Assembly (NCBI GenBank): GCA_024180945.1
Contig: JAKSGN010000005.1
Coordinates: forward strand, 3,472,001 to 3,536,000
Direction of reading: 5' to 3'
Source: Macrophomina tecta
Taxonomy: Eukaryota; Ascomycota; Dothideomycetes; Botryosphaeriales; Botryosphaeriaceae
DNA: 64,000 nucleotides
The translations under genes and the position numbers were made by a program. The notes beneath the pieces are model-generated. The model saw only the letters and a program-made list of their open reading frames with translations. It ran no database searches and was not told where the DNA came from. Positions 35,851 to 46,258 of the stretch are shown here, in pieces; position 1 is the stretch's first letter, and every line of letters begins with the position of its first letter.

Positions 35851-37085
35851 AGATCGTAGGCTCTTTTTCCTTTGAGTAGCTAGATACCGGTTTACAGGCG
35901 CTCAATGAGGGCGCATGGAACATTTGACGTCATGATTATGACTTTATACTTAAGAGTGTAGCGATATGAGAATATGATAGATGATTCTCTTGGTTTATCT
36001 TGGGTTGCAATGTTGCAATCACTGTGTGAAATGGGTACTACGTCCTACTGTTTCAGAAGTTCACGACTCAAGGTGCGCCATTTCAACTTCGTGCATACAA
36101 GCATTGATAGCAAGATACTGACGTTTAGGGAGTCAAAAAGTGGAACTGAATGAAAAAAAAAAAAAGAAAAAAAAACTACAGAAAAAACGAACTGGCCTGC
36201 GACGGAACTGATTACATACGCATACTCTGCCGAAGCTTCGGTGATTACCGACTTCCATGCAATGTTACATTATGTTCCGTTCAGGCCATATCAACCTACA
36301 ACACTGTAAAAGGAGACGTTCGCGATAGGGTTTATATTGGACGGCCTCACCGGGCCTTTCCAGCACATTACGCGGGCGAAATGACCATTTGGTTCCTATG
36401 TGCCTTAGGTGAGGGCGGAATGAAAGTAATATGTACTGCAGGTTATCCACAGCTGCCGCAATGGGGCTACCAGAAGATCTTCTTCACCCTCAGCCAGCGA
36501 TTGCACCAGCTCTCACCTCTCCCACCGCCGTTCGAGTCTGCACTCACTGATGAGACCGGACTAAAACCTCGTACTGAATGTGAATTCATACGAAGCCAAG
36601 CAATGGCCGTCGGTCGTCCACCTGATTCGATGGCCTTCCGTTTCCACACCAGACAAGAAGCCACTCTTCCTTCTAATGCAAAAGCACGTACATATCAGTT
36701 ACCTGGCGCAGTCGAGCAAAAGTGCCGCAAGTGGGCAGCACCTTGGACTGTAATGTCCATAAGATCTCGACCACACCGGCCACGAGGACACTCCTCCCTC
36801 GCACTACCATATAACGCGTACCGCCGAGGCTTTCTATATCAAGTCGGCATACTCACATCTGAGAGCCAAGTCACCCCTTCCTCATCCACCCTCTAAGCCC
36901 CGCCTTCAGCTGCCGGTCACACTGACCCATCTGCACCGACGACAGCCTGCCTTGGTGGTAAGGCACGTGCCTTATCTAGCATCGTCACCGCCGCTCTCAT
37001 CGCAAGTGTATTATCAGCTATTCATCAGGCAGATTTCAAGCGCTCGGAGCAAAACACTTATTTTGCAAAAGATTGTTGCCCACTG
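35851..37085. other. intergenic with an unverified long open frame
   Basis: Holds the phosphofructokinase 3' flank and the upstream region of the next gene. A plus-strand frame of 248 codons (36150-36896) opens inside a poly-A-rich stretch at 36150-36175. It encodes no motif and no clear amino-acid bias, so I do not call it a gene, though its length is unusual for non-coding sequence. Confidence 0.5.
36151..36175. repeat. interrupted poly-A tract
   Basis: About 25 bases of A with a single G interruption. It would encode a lysine run if the 36150 frame were translated. Confidence 0.85.
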
Positions 37086-38039
37086 ATGTCCACCATGAGC
37101 ACGCTACCACGCACGCAGAACAAAATCCAGCGGGAACCGTCGCGTTTCATATTCATATCGGGCTTGCACAATCCCCATTCCCTCACCGAGCTGCGTCATT
37201 GGTTTACCCGTGGCCACCACATCTATGATGAGCTACGGAAGCCTGCCATGCCCGCTTGCGTCGCCGGCCACGGCCCCGAACGCCTCGTCACATCAACCTC
37301 GGACGGACACCCGGCCTGGAATGACACGTTGAACGCGCAAGCCATCACTGAGGTAGACTGCTGGCTCAGTGGCCAGGTCCACGACATCGAGCATCTCGAA
37401 AGCGCGCTGGCGCTAGAGTCGGAGGAGAAGAAGCTCGCCGCCGAAGAAGAGGAGCGCCTCGACCAAAAAGAGCGCCGCAGAAAGGAGATCAAGGCTAGGA
37501 CATGGACCGGCAGCCGCGGCAAGTACGGCAACGAGGCCGGCGCCAGGGCGCAGGGATTTCACGGCAGGGCTGCCGGCGCAGAGTTGAAGCTGGTCCCGCA
37601 GGTCGAGATGACTGGCTCACACGAACGACACATCTACGCCTTCCCGCATGCTCTTCCGAACCAATTTGGCCTGGTTACGCGGGATATGAGCCAGGAGTAC
37701 CATCAGCCAACAATTGGCTCGGTAGAGCGCTCGCCCATGCGTCGCATGCTTCTCCCGCCCCCGGCCCCGACGTCCTATGGCCTCGATGAAATGGTCACGC
37801 CTGCTTTTGGGCTCGCCCAGCCCGCCTCGTACGCATGGGATGGAGTCTTGCACGGTACGGAAGAGTACGTTCTTGCCACTCCTACGCAGATGGCTACCGC
37901 GCCAGCTTTGAGCGTGCTGAGTCCACGCGCCACCGACTTCGTCCCACAAGGCATCTTCACCCCTGAGTTGAACGTCGCCGCGCCAATTGCGGGCGCCATT
38001 AGCACGTTTACTCCTACTCCTCCCCCGAATCGACAGTAG
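37086..38039 (+). CDS. hypothetical protein
   Basis: Single exon, 317 residues. I do not recognise the family. The first 95 residues look folded (for example FIFISGLHNPHSLTEL and EVDCWLSGQ). They are followed by a charged helical segment near residues 100-140 with EEEERLDQKERRRKEIKAR, likely a coiled coil or nucleic-acid-binding helix. The remainder is proline-, alanine- and threonine-rich and probably disordered. Two ATGs lie three codons apart at the start; either could be used. Strong use of C- and G-ending codons supports a real gene. It converges with ISN1. Confidence 0.75.
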   Translation: MSTMSTLPRTQNKIQREPSRFIFISGLHNPHSLTELRHWFTRGHHIYDELRKPAMPACVAGHGPERLVTSTSDGHPAWNDTLNAQAITEVDCWLSGQVHDIEHLESALALESEEKKLAAEEEERLDQKERRRKEIKARTWTGSRGKYGNEAGARAQGFHGRAAGAELKLVPQVEMTGSHERHIYAFPHALPNQFGLVTRDMSQEYHQPTIGSVERSPMRRMLLPPPAPTSYGLDEMVTPAFGLAQPASYAWDGVLHGTEEYVLATPTQMATAPALSVLSPRATDFVPQGIFTPELNVAAPIAGAISTFTPTPPPNRQ

Positions 38040-38478
38040 CCAAATACTAATGCCTAAGGAGTGTAGTTATATATAAGAGGAAAGCTTTGACACTCTGAAG
38101 ATTACGACTGAGGTTAGATTAGCCGTGGTGTTGATTAATCGGAGATTTGGATTATTGCCAAGGCTTCCACTCCTGTTACTGTTTAATACGTGATGTCGGC
38201 GCTAAGGTGCCTGTTTTCTGAACGCCGACTTCTACATCTGTTATGGGTGGAGCTTGGGAAGGAGAACAACGAGTCACCTGAGAGACACTTCAAGAGCAGT
38301 GACGGCCAAGTCCTTTGCAAAGCATTAAACATTTATTCCTTTCCAACTCCGCACCGCTTTGATATCATGACCTCATGCAATCATGAACTCACAAAATTCT
38401 TCCAGCTATAGATTAGCCCATTAACTCCGGCCCTCTCCAACCAAGATGGATGAATTAACTAGGGAATATTGATGAGAG
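38040..38478. other. convergent 3' flanks
   Basis: About 440 bases between the stop codons of two convergent genes. Only short, unsupported open frames are present. Confidence 0.6.
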
Positions 38479-40064
38479 TCACACCTGCTTCCTTTGTTGC
38501 ATCTCATCCAATTCGGCAATCTCATCTAGTAGCGCACATGTCTCCGCAGGATTGGCAATCCAGGCTGTGGTACAAGCAAGACGAGCCTTGAAGTCATTGG
38601 CACCGGCCGAGAGGAATTGGTCGCCAACGTGGAGTGTCTTGCTCCCGTCGATGCCGCCGAAGAAGCGTTGGCATGCCAATACGCCCCATGACTTATCACC
38701 GATGTCAACAAAGACGTCATTTCCTCCTGTGCTTGAAGTTAGTATCTGTATGTGAAGTGATCTCTTAGGGCTCACCGTTGAAGGCACAGAAAGGGAGACG
38801 CCTTCCAACATCAGACATCTCCAGAATTTTCTGAGTGACCAATACCGTTTCTTCCAGCTGCTCTCTTGCAAACCTGGCTCCTGGAGTGGCCGGCACAATG
38901 CCGACTGCACGCTCCTTCCGGATCACGAGCGCCTGAAGACGCATATTCTTCACACACTCTCTCAGTGCTGTTTCCGCGACGTCGAGCAGCAGCGAGACAT
39001 CCTCCTCTGTCCATGTGCGCATCTCCTCGAGTACCCAATCCCTCCGGGGAACCCACTGCAGCAAATGCTTCTCTTCCTCGGCATATTTGAAGAGATAGCT
39101 GCTTTCACCGCCCATAACGATGAGGTTCTGTTTGAAGTTGCTTGGCATTTCAGAAGCTCTGATCGCGTTGAGCAGGCCATGGAGGCGTTCGTAGTACCGT
39201 GAGCCTTCGGTGTAGCCCGCAGCGGTAACAATACCGACTCTGGTGCCCTTGCGCAGGAGGCCCATGATGCGCGGAATGACCTGGTTTTCGGGGACCAGAG
39301 ATTGGCCGTCGTCGTAGAGAGTGACATCACCATCGAACGTGATCAGATCGAGCGGGCCGGCGCGCACAAGAGACATGACCTGAGCTGTGTTGAGGATCAG
39401 ACGGACGTCGTTGAAGGACGGCGCAACGAAGCGGCGGTGGCTGATGAGGCGACGCATGTCCTGGTAGACGAAGGCGTCGTGGAGGAGCAAAGGCGTGAAG
39501 AACTTGGATACAGCAGGCACCAGCAGCTTCAGCTTCGAATTCTGCTCGGTCCCGGCACGTTGGTGGGCAACTGGCACATGCCACTTAGATACTACGGCAG
39601 TAGAAATGATCAGAGGTGATGCACGAACTGTGGTCGTTGATCAGCTCCTCGACATCGCGCATGATCTCTCCATAGCGGCGATGGGCAATGGCGGCCATCT
39701 GCTCAGTGCTCTCCCGACGCGGCTCGAAGACGGCCGTGGGCTGCGAGTGCAGCACGAACGGCACAGCTAACAGACCCTGTGGCGGAATAGTGCATTAGCC
39801 CGGGGGCGTAAGCCAGCAATGGTGGAGCCTGAATACCTTGATCCATTCGATCTGCAGAACTCATTAGCAAGAGAGACGTCAACACGAGGGAGGGACGAAA
39901 GTACCAATTGGTCACGTCGGTGAGTCTATGGAGTCGATCAGCACGGGAAGCCAAGTGTGGGAGGTAAATACGCACCTTGAGTGCATCTGTAGAAGGGGTC
40001 AGCGGGGTGAGAGCTTCGGCTCAGGGCGGGAGGACTTACACTCAACTCTGTACCTGGTAGTCAT
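38479..40064 (-). CDS. ISN1: IMP-specific 5'-nucleotidase
   Basis: Hydrolyses inosine monophosphate to inosine in purine salvage. Seven exons: 40064-40040, 39986-39976, 39925-39905, 39851-39837, 39776-39629, 39570-38776 and 38726-38479, 420 residues. The N-terminus MTTRYRVEYALKTHRRDQ is assembled across three splices and matches the family. The HAD-like catalytic motif DLITFDGDVTLYDDG carries the two aspartates. PFCAFNGGNDVFVDIGDKSWG spans the last splice, and LHVGDQFLSAGANDFKAR follows. Exons 2-4 are only 11, 21 and 15 nt. The junction after residue 73 is the least certain; an acceptor at 39571-39572 gives a 58-nt intron and keeps frame. Divergent from MED17. Confidence 0.93.
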
Positions 40065-40393
40065 GTTTGTGGACAGAGAAGTATTTCAGGGGAGGGAAGA
40101 AGAGGAAGAGGTGGCGCGAAGAGCTTCCGATGCAGCAGGGCGAGCTTCTCCGCGTCTGGCGTCGGAGCTGGCCGATCACTGTCACACGCGCCGCTACACC
40201 GCCGGCTGCCCCCTGATGCCCCGCTCGGCTATCTTATCTACCCGCTGCCCTAGCCTTCTCCTGGTCTAGCACTAGTCTCGCCGCCAGCCCGCCTCCATGT
40301 CAACACCATCGTCTCCGGCGCGAGTGCTCCACGCGTCTTCTGCCCCCTCCTCCGTCCGCGCTCGCGCTCCCGCCGACGCCCGCACCAGCAGCC
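40065..40393. promoter_or_regulatory. divergent promoter, ISN1 / MED17
   Basis: Only 329 bases separate the two start codons, so the promoters are shared or overlapping. The MED17 side is strongly pyrimidine-rich on the plus strand. Confidence 0.65.
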
Positions 40394-42436
40394 ATGGGCG
40401 ACTCTCAGCTGTCAGGCGACAATGCCGCTTTCCCATTGGCTTTGCGTCCTGCCCCATCCACTGCCGAGCGCGACGAGTCTCTGGTTATGCAGCTGCAGCG
40501 CATCTCCACCCAGTTCGGCCAGTTCCGTCACATGAACGAGGACAAGCTTAGGCAAATGGTCGCTGCCCAGGAAGCTGGCGTTGTCGACACATCCGACGCC
40601 GAGGAGGAGGATGATGATGATGCGGGCAACGCCGCCAAAAAGCGCGCGGAAGAACTTCGCGACGCGAAGACCGAGATGTTTAAGCACATCAAGTGAGGAT
40701 TACCCCTGCCATCAAATTGCAAATCTGCATCGCTGACGGCCGGTAGTGATGCTCAGCAGGAAATCCTCTACACCATTGATTTTCTCGGCCTTCTTCTGTC
40801 CAAGGATAATCCACGTGGTTCCAACTACATGTCACCCACTTTGAAGCAGAGTGGCGTTCCTGACGGTTCTTTGGCCTATGACAAATGGCCTTTGAGGCAA
40901 CCTGATGAACGCCAGAGGAAACAACAAGATCTGGTAGCCAAAGGCTGGACAATGGAGGGCCTGGGTGCCTCGGCCGACGCGCTTCTGGACGCCGCTACGA
41001 AGCTTGAGAAGGAGGTGCGCAAGGAGACCCAATACTGGGGGCAGATCTTGTCAATTAAGAAAAGAGGATGGTCTTTGCGCAGGCTTGCGCAGAATTCTGG
41101 CACGCTTGGCGTTCAATTCGGCTTTCTGGAGGCCAATCCCATGTTTCAGAAACAGAACCGAGGGTTCGCGCCTCTTCGGGCCAAGGAAGACGGCAGTATC
41201 ATACTTGATCAAGCTCTGGTCCAAAAGCCCAAGTCCCTGCGCGTGCGCATATTCAGCCGCGGGGACACTGTCGGCTCGTCAAGCCAAAACACCTTGGCCT
41301 TAGCTCCCGAAAGCGACCTGGAGATCGAGGACCTCATTCGACGAGCAAGAGATTCACTTTTCGAGGAAGAGCTTTTCCATGAGATATCCATCGAGTCTCG
41401 ACAACTTCTATCATATAACGTACGATACCGCGATCATGCTATCATCATCCCAACTGGCTTGGACAGAGAGGACAGCAAGGATGAAGAAAATAGGGAAATA
41501 CACGTTGATCTGATTGGGATCGACGATGTGGATGAGCTATCTTCACGGCGCCCTTATGATGGCTTGGCGGAAGATATAGCCCTGACTTTGCGTCTACTCT
41601 TGACACACGTCCACAGCCAGAGGTTGAGACGGCGGACTCAACCACCGCCCGCACTGACTGACAGGCCGCGACCCGAACAGCAGTACCCAATTATCCGCAT
41701 ACTACTGAACTTTATCCATCACCACGCTGCTACAGATGCCCTCAGATCCTACCTGACCACTGTTGAACAAATTCTTCGGCGGGCTGGTCTTCCCTTTGAA
41801 ACATCCTTCGAATCAGCATTTGCATCCCTCTCAGAATCAGTAAGCACAGCCTACTCCACCCGGAGTCGTCTGCCTCAATTGGACGCTCTCATGGCCGTAC
41901 TCTCCCGTCCACTCACAACTACGGCCACCATCTCCTTGCCCTCAACCTCGGACAAATGTGCAGATACTCGCGAGCATCTCGCAATCACCCTTCGGACCCT
42001 CATCACACCGCCTGCTCAGGGTACGGATATAAGCTTGACGATACCGCCTTCTCTTGCTGCAACCCTCTACCACGACAAGCGCCAAGACCAGAAACGTTCG
42101 CTTTCGTTCGACGCGCTCGATTCTCTCAAGGATTATCTCGACCATGCCCTGTCCATGGATCTCCTACTTAATCTTGCTGCGAAAGAACATGCGCGTTTGC
42201 GGCCCAGTCATCGCCGTCAAGAACTGCAGTATGCTGCCAAGAAGGGAGAGAACAAAGGAGCAATAACAATTGATCTGGCAGCTCGCATTTCGGGAAAGGA
42301 AGGCTGTCTAAAGGTGAGTTGGTGCGCGCCTTTGGCGGAGTTAGAGGGAGATGAGGCTATTTGGCGGGAGAGCGATGGAGAGAGTAGGAGTTTTAGGGAG
42401 GTCCTTACTGCGTTTGTGGATATCACTACTCCTTGA
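40394..42436 (+). CDS. MED17: Mediator subunit 17
   Basis: Core subunit of the Mediator head module, needed for RNA polymerase II transcription. Exons are 40394-40692 and 40747-42436 (54-nt intron), 662 residues. The N-terminus FPLALRPAPSTAERDESLVM and the heptad-rich segment QLQRISTQFGQF precede an acidic patch. Then comes the diagnostic stretch EILYTIDFLGLLLSKDNPR, followed by WGQILSIKKRGWSLRRLAQ and LGVQFGFLEANP. These are characteristic of fungal Srb4/Med17. The C-terminal half is less conserved, as usual. The gene is convergent with the thioesterase gene, with only 175 bases between stop codons. Confidence 0.93.
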
Positions 42437-42611
42437 GAGTGGCATGCATACCAAAGCGGGCTCTCCGGGTGTGGATTAGGTAAAGTTCACCCTTAGAGGC
42501 CGCAAAATAGAGAAGAAGGGGAACCATTCAGTGATGCGCGCATCGGTCTAGGAATTTCTGGTGTGACGTGCGGTGCCGGTTTGCCGATGTGTCTAGACTA
42601 TCCGTATCTAT

Positions 42612-43677
42612 TCACGCCTTCTGCTCCCCTGATCCCTTCAAAGCCGCCTCCTCTGCTTTGACCTCCTCAACAATGTTGTTTGGGTCCTTCCAGGCGAGGC
42701 TGACGTATCTGGGTAGTGCACGTTAATGTTGTGACCAAACGGGGGTAAATACAGCACAATCGATGCCACAGCAAAAAGCGCGTAATTGAGATTGTTAAGG
42801 TGTGGGGATCACCTACTTCGTATGGCTACCGCGCGCGACAATCTCGTTATTCTCGTTGTAAAACTTGATGTTGGTGTACGCAAGCGTCTTTCCGACTGTG
42901 ACTCGGTGTCAGGTGATTCCACTTATTCGCTGCTACGGTAAGTCAGGAGGAAGCTACGTACACTTATCGCATTCCACCTCTGCGCGGATGGTGTTGCCTT
43001 CAGAACCGCCGGTGTTGAGGTAAGTGACTGAAGAGGAATAGATGTTAGTTATATGGACAGCGGGTACGATGGCCGTTGGGCGTTACCGTTCAGATCCGTT
43101 GACACTCCCGTTGCAAATAATCCGCGGGATGCAACGGCTAGTGAACCACCGAGATCGACTGCAAGTATGTTAATATGAACCCATCAAAGAGATTGCATTT
43201 TGTGAGTCGATACCCATGCTGGCTATGGTACCGCCGTGCAGGATCTTGAGCCGGTTGGTGTGGTGCCTCTCGATCTCAAGCTGGAACTTGACGCGACCAG
43301 GGACGGCATCGGTAATGCGCAACTTTAGAAAGAAGTCAGCATGAAATAGCACACAATGGTGGTGGCGGTCCTTATCTGGAAAGCTCCCAATTTGAGGCAG
43401 GGGAAAACAGAGACGTAGGCTAGTTTCGCAGGTCCAGATATACTCTGAAGTGGAAAATATGAGATATTAACGTACATTGTTCAGAAGCCTGGCGAAATCG
43501 AACCTCAGTCTACAGACAGTGCTCTCAACACAAAGGAGCACTTACCTCGGTTCCAAGCCGGAGGTAGCTTGGAAAGACTTCCAAACCTGAGGCGATTTGG
43601 GTAAGTGGAGGGCCAATGGGTGCTAGCAGTGCGGCCTGACTTACGGAGTTAACGAGTTTGAATGTTTTTTGGGACAT
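42612..43677 (-). CDS. hotdog-fold acyl-CoA thioesterase (PaaI/ACOT13-like)
   Basis: Probably hydrolyses acyl-CoA esters; compartment unknown. Eight exons: 43677-43645, 43586-43546, 43488-43476, 43322-43214, 43158-43087, 43027-42962, 42895-42817 and 42708-42612. They total 170 codons, 169 residues. The core motif HGGTIASMVDLGGSLAVAS is the PaaI-type active-site signature. It is followed by GVSTDLNVTYLNTGG and a late strand ARGSHTKYVSLAWKD. Exon 3 is only 13 nt and joins to give RLLNNLRITDAVPG; an alternative using the sequence after 43447 as an exon was rejected because it lacks a proper donor. The first 30 residues are the least certain part. It is divergent from TFB2, 243 bases apart. Confidence 0.88.
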
Positions 43678-43920
43678 GGTTGATGGATTGGATACTGGAT
43701 CGCATGTGGAGTTGATGTGCCCGAGGAGGGGTGACGTCGGGGCCAGTGGAGCTCAGGCGCGGTTCAGCCTTACGGAGCTGCGCCATGACTCGCGCGCCCG
43801 ACGACCGCATAGCAGGCAGTTAAACCCCAGTTGCGCCTTTTGTTTCTCACACTCCACCACTCCCTCGCCCCGACAATGACCTTCACATAGCCAATCGCTC
43901 CGACTGCACGCCCATTCGAT
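43678..43920. promoter_or_regulatory. divergent promoter, thioesterase / TFB2
   Basis: Only 243 bases separate the two start codons. This is the tightest divergent pair in the window; regulation of the two genes may be linked. Confidence 0.65.
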
Positions 43921-45494
43921 ATGTCGGCCTCCTCGTCGCAGGCGCTCGAGTATCTCGAGGGCCTGTCTGGCGCCACCCACAAACGCTTGTACCAGCAGCC
44001 CTCCGCCGTCCTAGCTGTCTTCCGCCGCATGCTACCGCATCTGGGTCAGCGGTGCCCCGACAACGCACATACCATGGCGCTTGCTGACGCGATCTACAGC
44101 TAAGATGATCGTCATGGCCATGCTGTACATGCCCGGGCCCTTCCCAGCGACCGAGCTCGACACCTGGATTCGCGACGGCTCCAGCGGGTACGGAACGACA
44201 TTGGCTTGCTTTTCGACTACTTGAAGACGAGGCTGATAACTTGATTAGAGAAAAGGATAAGGCAATATCCGTGCTCGAGAGCCTTCATATCATCACTCAA
44301 GCTCAAGAGACCGTTGGCGCGCGAGCCTATCGTATTTCCAGCGGTTTCCAGACCTCCCTCCGACAAGCTCTCACTGGCGGAGGTAATCATCGATCCTTCG
44401 GCGTACCATGCGTGAACGCAGGCTCGAAGCGCGTCTCCATAGAGGCATTAGACGAGATCGCCAGGGCGAAATGGGAGACTATTCTGCAATACATGGTGGG
44501 CAGCACGGGCACTGCACTTGGGGTAGGATCGGAAATCACAACGGGAACGAAGACGCTGCTGGAGGTGGGACAATTCATCGAGATGAGGGGAGGCCGTCCA
44601 AGTATTACCCAGGGCGGATTCTCTTTCTTATTGCAGGAGGTGAATGCGCAGGTCTGGAGCTTGCTCATTGTCTATCTCGAAAACTCTCACAGGGTGCGCA
44701 TCGACCCCTCGCCAAACCTTTGGAAGGCCGTTAACTGACACCTGCTCAAGCTTAATATGGACAACGTCGACGTTTTGTCTTTCCTTTTCATGCTCGGCAG
44801 TCTGGAACTGGGCCAAGACTACAGCACCGACAGCCTCACGGCCACACAGCAGCACATGCTTGACGACCTCAACGACTTCGGCATAGTCTACCGCTCGCCG
44901 CCCAAGTCCAACCGGTTCTACCCCACTCGTCTAGCCACCACACTGACTTCCGACGCCGCAGCCCTCAACAACTCTGACTCCTTCTCCAGCGCCCTCAATT
45001 CTACCTCAGCTTCCGGCAGTAAGGGATACATCATTATCGAGACCAACTACCGCCTCTACGCCTACACAAGCAGTCCGCTTCAAATTGCCGTGCTCGCCCT
45101 CTTCACCGACCTCGAAACCCGCTTCCCCAACCTCGTGTCAGGCAAATTGACCAAGGAATCCGTCCAGCGCGCCATCGGCCTCGGCATCACGGCCGACCAG
45201 ATCATCTCGTACCTCGACACGTATGCACACCCGCAGATGCAGCGCAAGACGCCAGTGCTGCCGCCGACTGTCGTCGACCAAATCCGCCTGTGGCAGATCG
45301 AGGGCGATCGCATGCGGTCGACGGAGGGGTTCTTGTTCAAGGATTTCAGGGACTGGGACGAGTATCAGGATTTGAAGAAGTATGCGGATTCTATTGGCGT
45401 GCTGGTGTGGAGCAATGATCAGAGGAGGTTGATGTTCTTGACGCGGGTGGAGCAGATTTCGCAGTATATCAAGAACAGGACGAAGAGGGCGTGA
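43921..45494 (+). CDS. TFB2: TFIIH subunit Tfb2 (p52)
   Basis: Core subunit of TFIIH that anchors and stimulates the XPB/Ssl2 helicase in transcription initiation and nucleotide excision repair. Four exons: 43921-44044, 44100-44187, 44249-44693 and 44751-45494, 466 residues, close to the human p52 length. Landmarks are YLEGLSGATHKRLYQQPSA, PFPATELDTWI, GGFSFLLQEVNAQVWSLL and LSFLFMLGSLELGQDYS across the third splice. The C-terminal Tfb5-binding region includes GLGITADQIISYLDTYAHPQ and QIRLWQIEGDRM. All junctions are frame-consistent and match conserved sequence. Confidence 0.95.
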
Positions 45495-46258
45495 TGTACG
45501 GCGTTTGGTTCAATGCGCTTGGGTTAGTAGAATGGCTACGTACGTGAAGCCTGAGTCAAAAAGGCAGAATATAGGCGTTCGGGTTCGATATGGGGTCGGC
45601 GGGAATAAATGTTAGAGGCTTCTTGATAGTTTGGTAGGATGCGAGGCGCCCAAAATACTAGGGAAGCTAAATTTGCAATCCCTTACGTTCATTTTCCTGC
45701 CACCCATTATGCTCGTCGGACTCGCTAGTGGTATTTGAAGTGAGAGGCTGCAGCTGTCACTTTTGTGGAAGATGATGCGATACGTAATCGCCCCGGTGAC
45801 TTCTTCAGCTCCCCACGTACAATTCAGCAGCAAGGACGGCCTCGTATGTTCCTTGTTTTGCAAAGCGAGGCCAGCAACTCGTCACGATCCCAGACGTGAG
45901 AGCGTTCTGCGTAGAGCATGGATACCCTCTGGAAAGCGTTAGTATTACAATGCCTCGTTTCCTCCGTTGCCTATATAGTCCATGATCCATCAATCTCATA
46001 AACTTCACCAAGGTCAACAGTACTCGTTCCCCTGGATTCCAATGATAATCCCGTCGGCACTGATCGTCCAGCTACCAATCCAGCCTTTCGCTTCTTCCCT
46101 ACCAAGTCTTTTACCATTCCCCATTAGCTTTGTTTCTCTGTTACTTCTATCTAGTCTCAACACCATCTTACAGGTTGTGAGTATCATAAAGCATCCTGTC
46201 CCTCACTCCCACTGCCACTTTTTCCGTGCAATCAACAACACACACCGGTTTGCCAGAC
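45495..46258. other. convergent 3' flanks
   Basis: About 760 bases between TFB2 and the minus-strand gene ending at 46259. A plus-strand frame at 45982-46311 overlaps that gene and shows no features. Confidence 0.6.
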
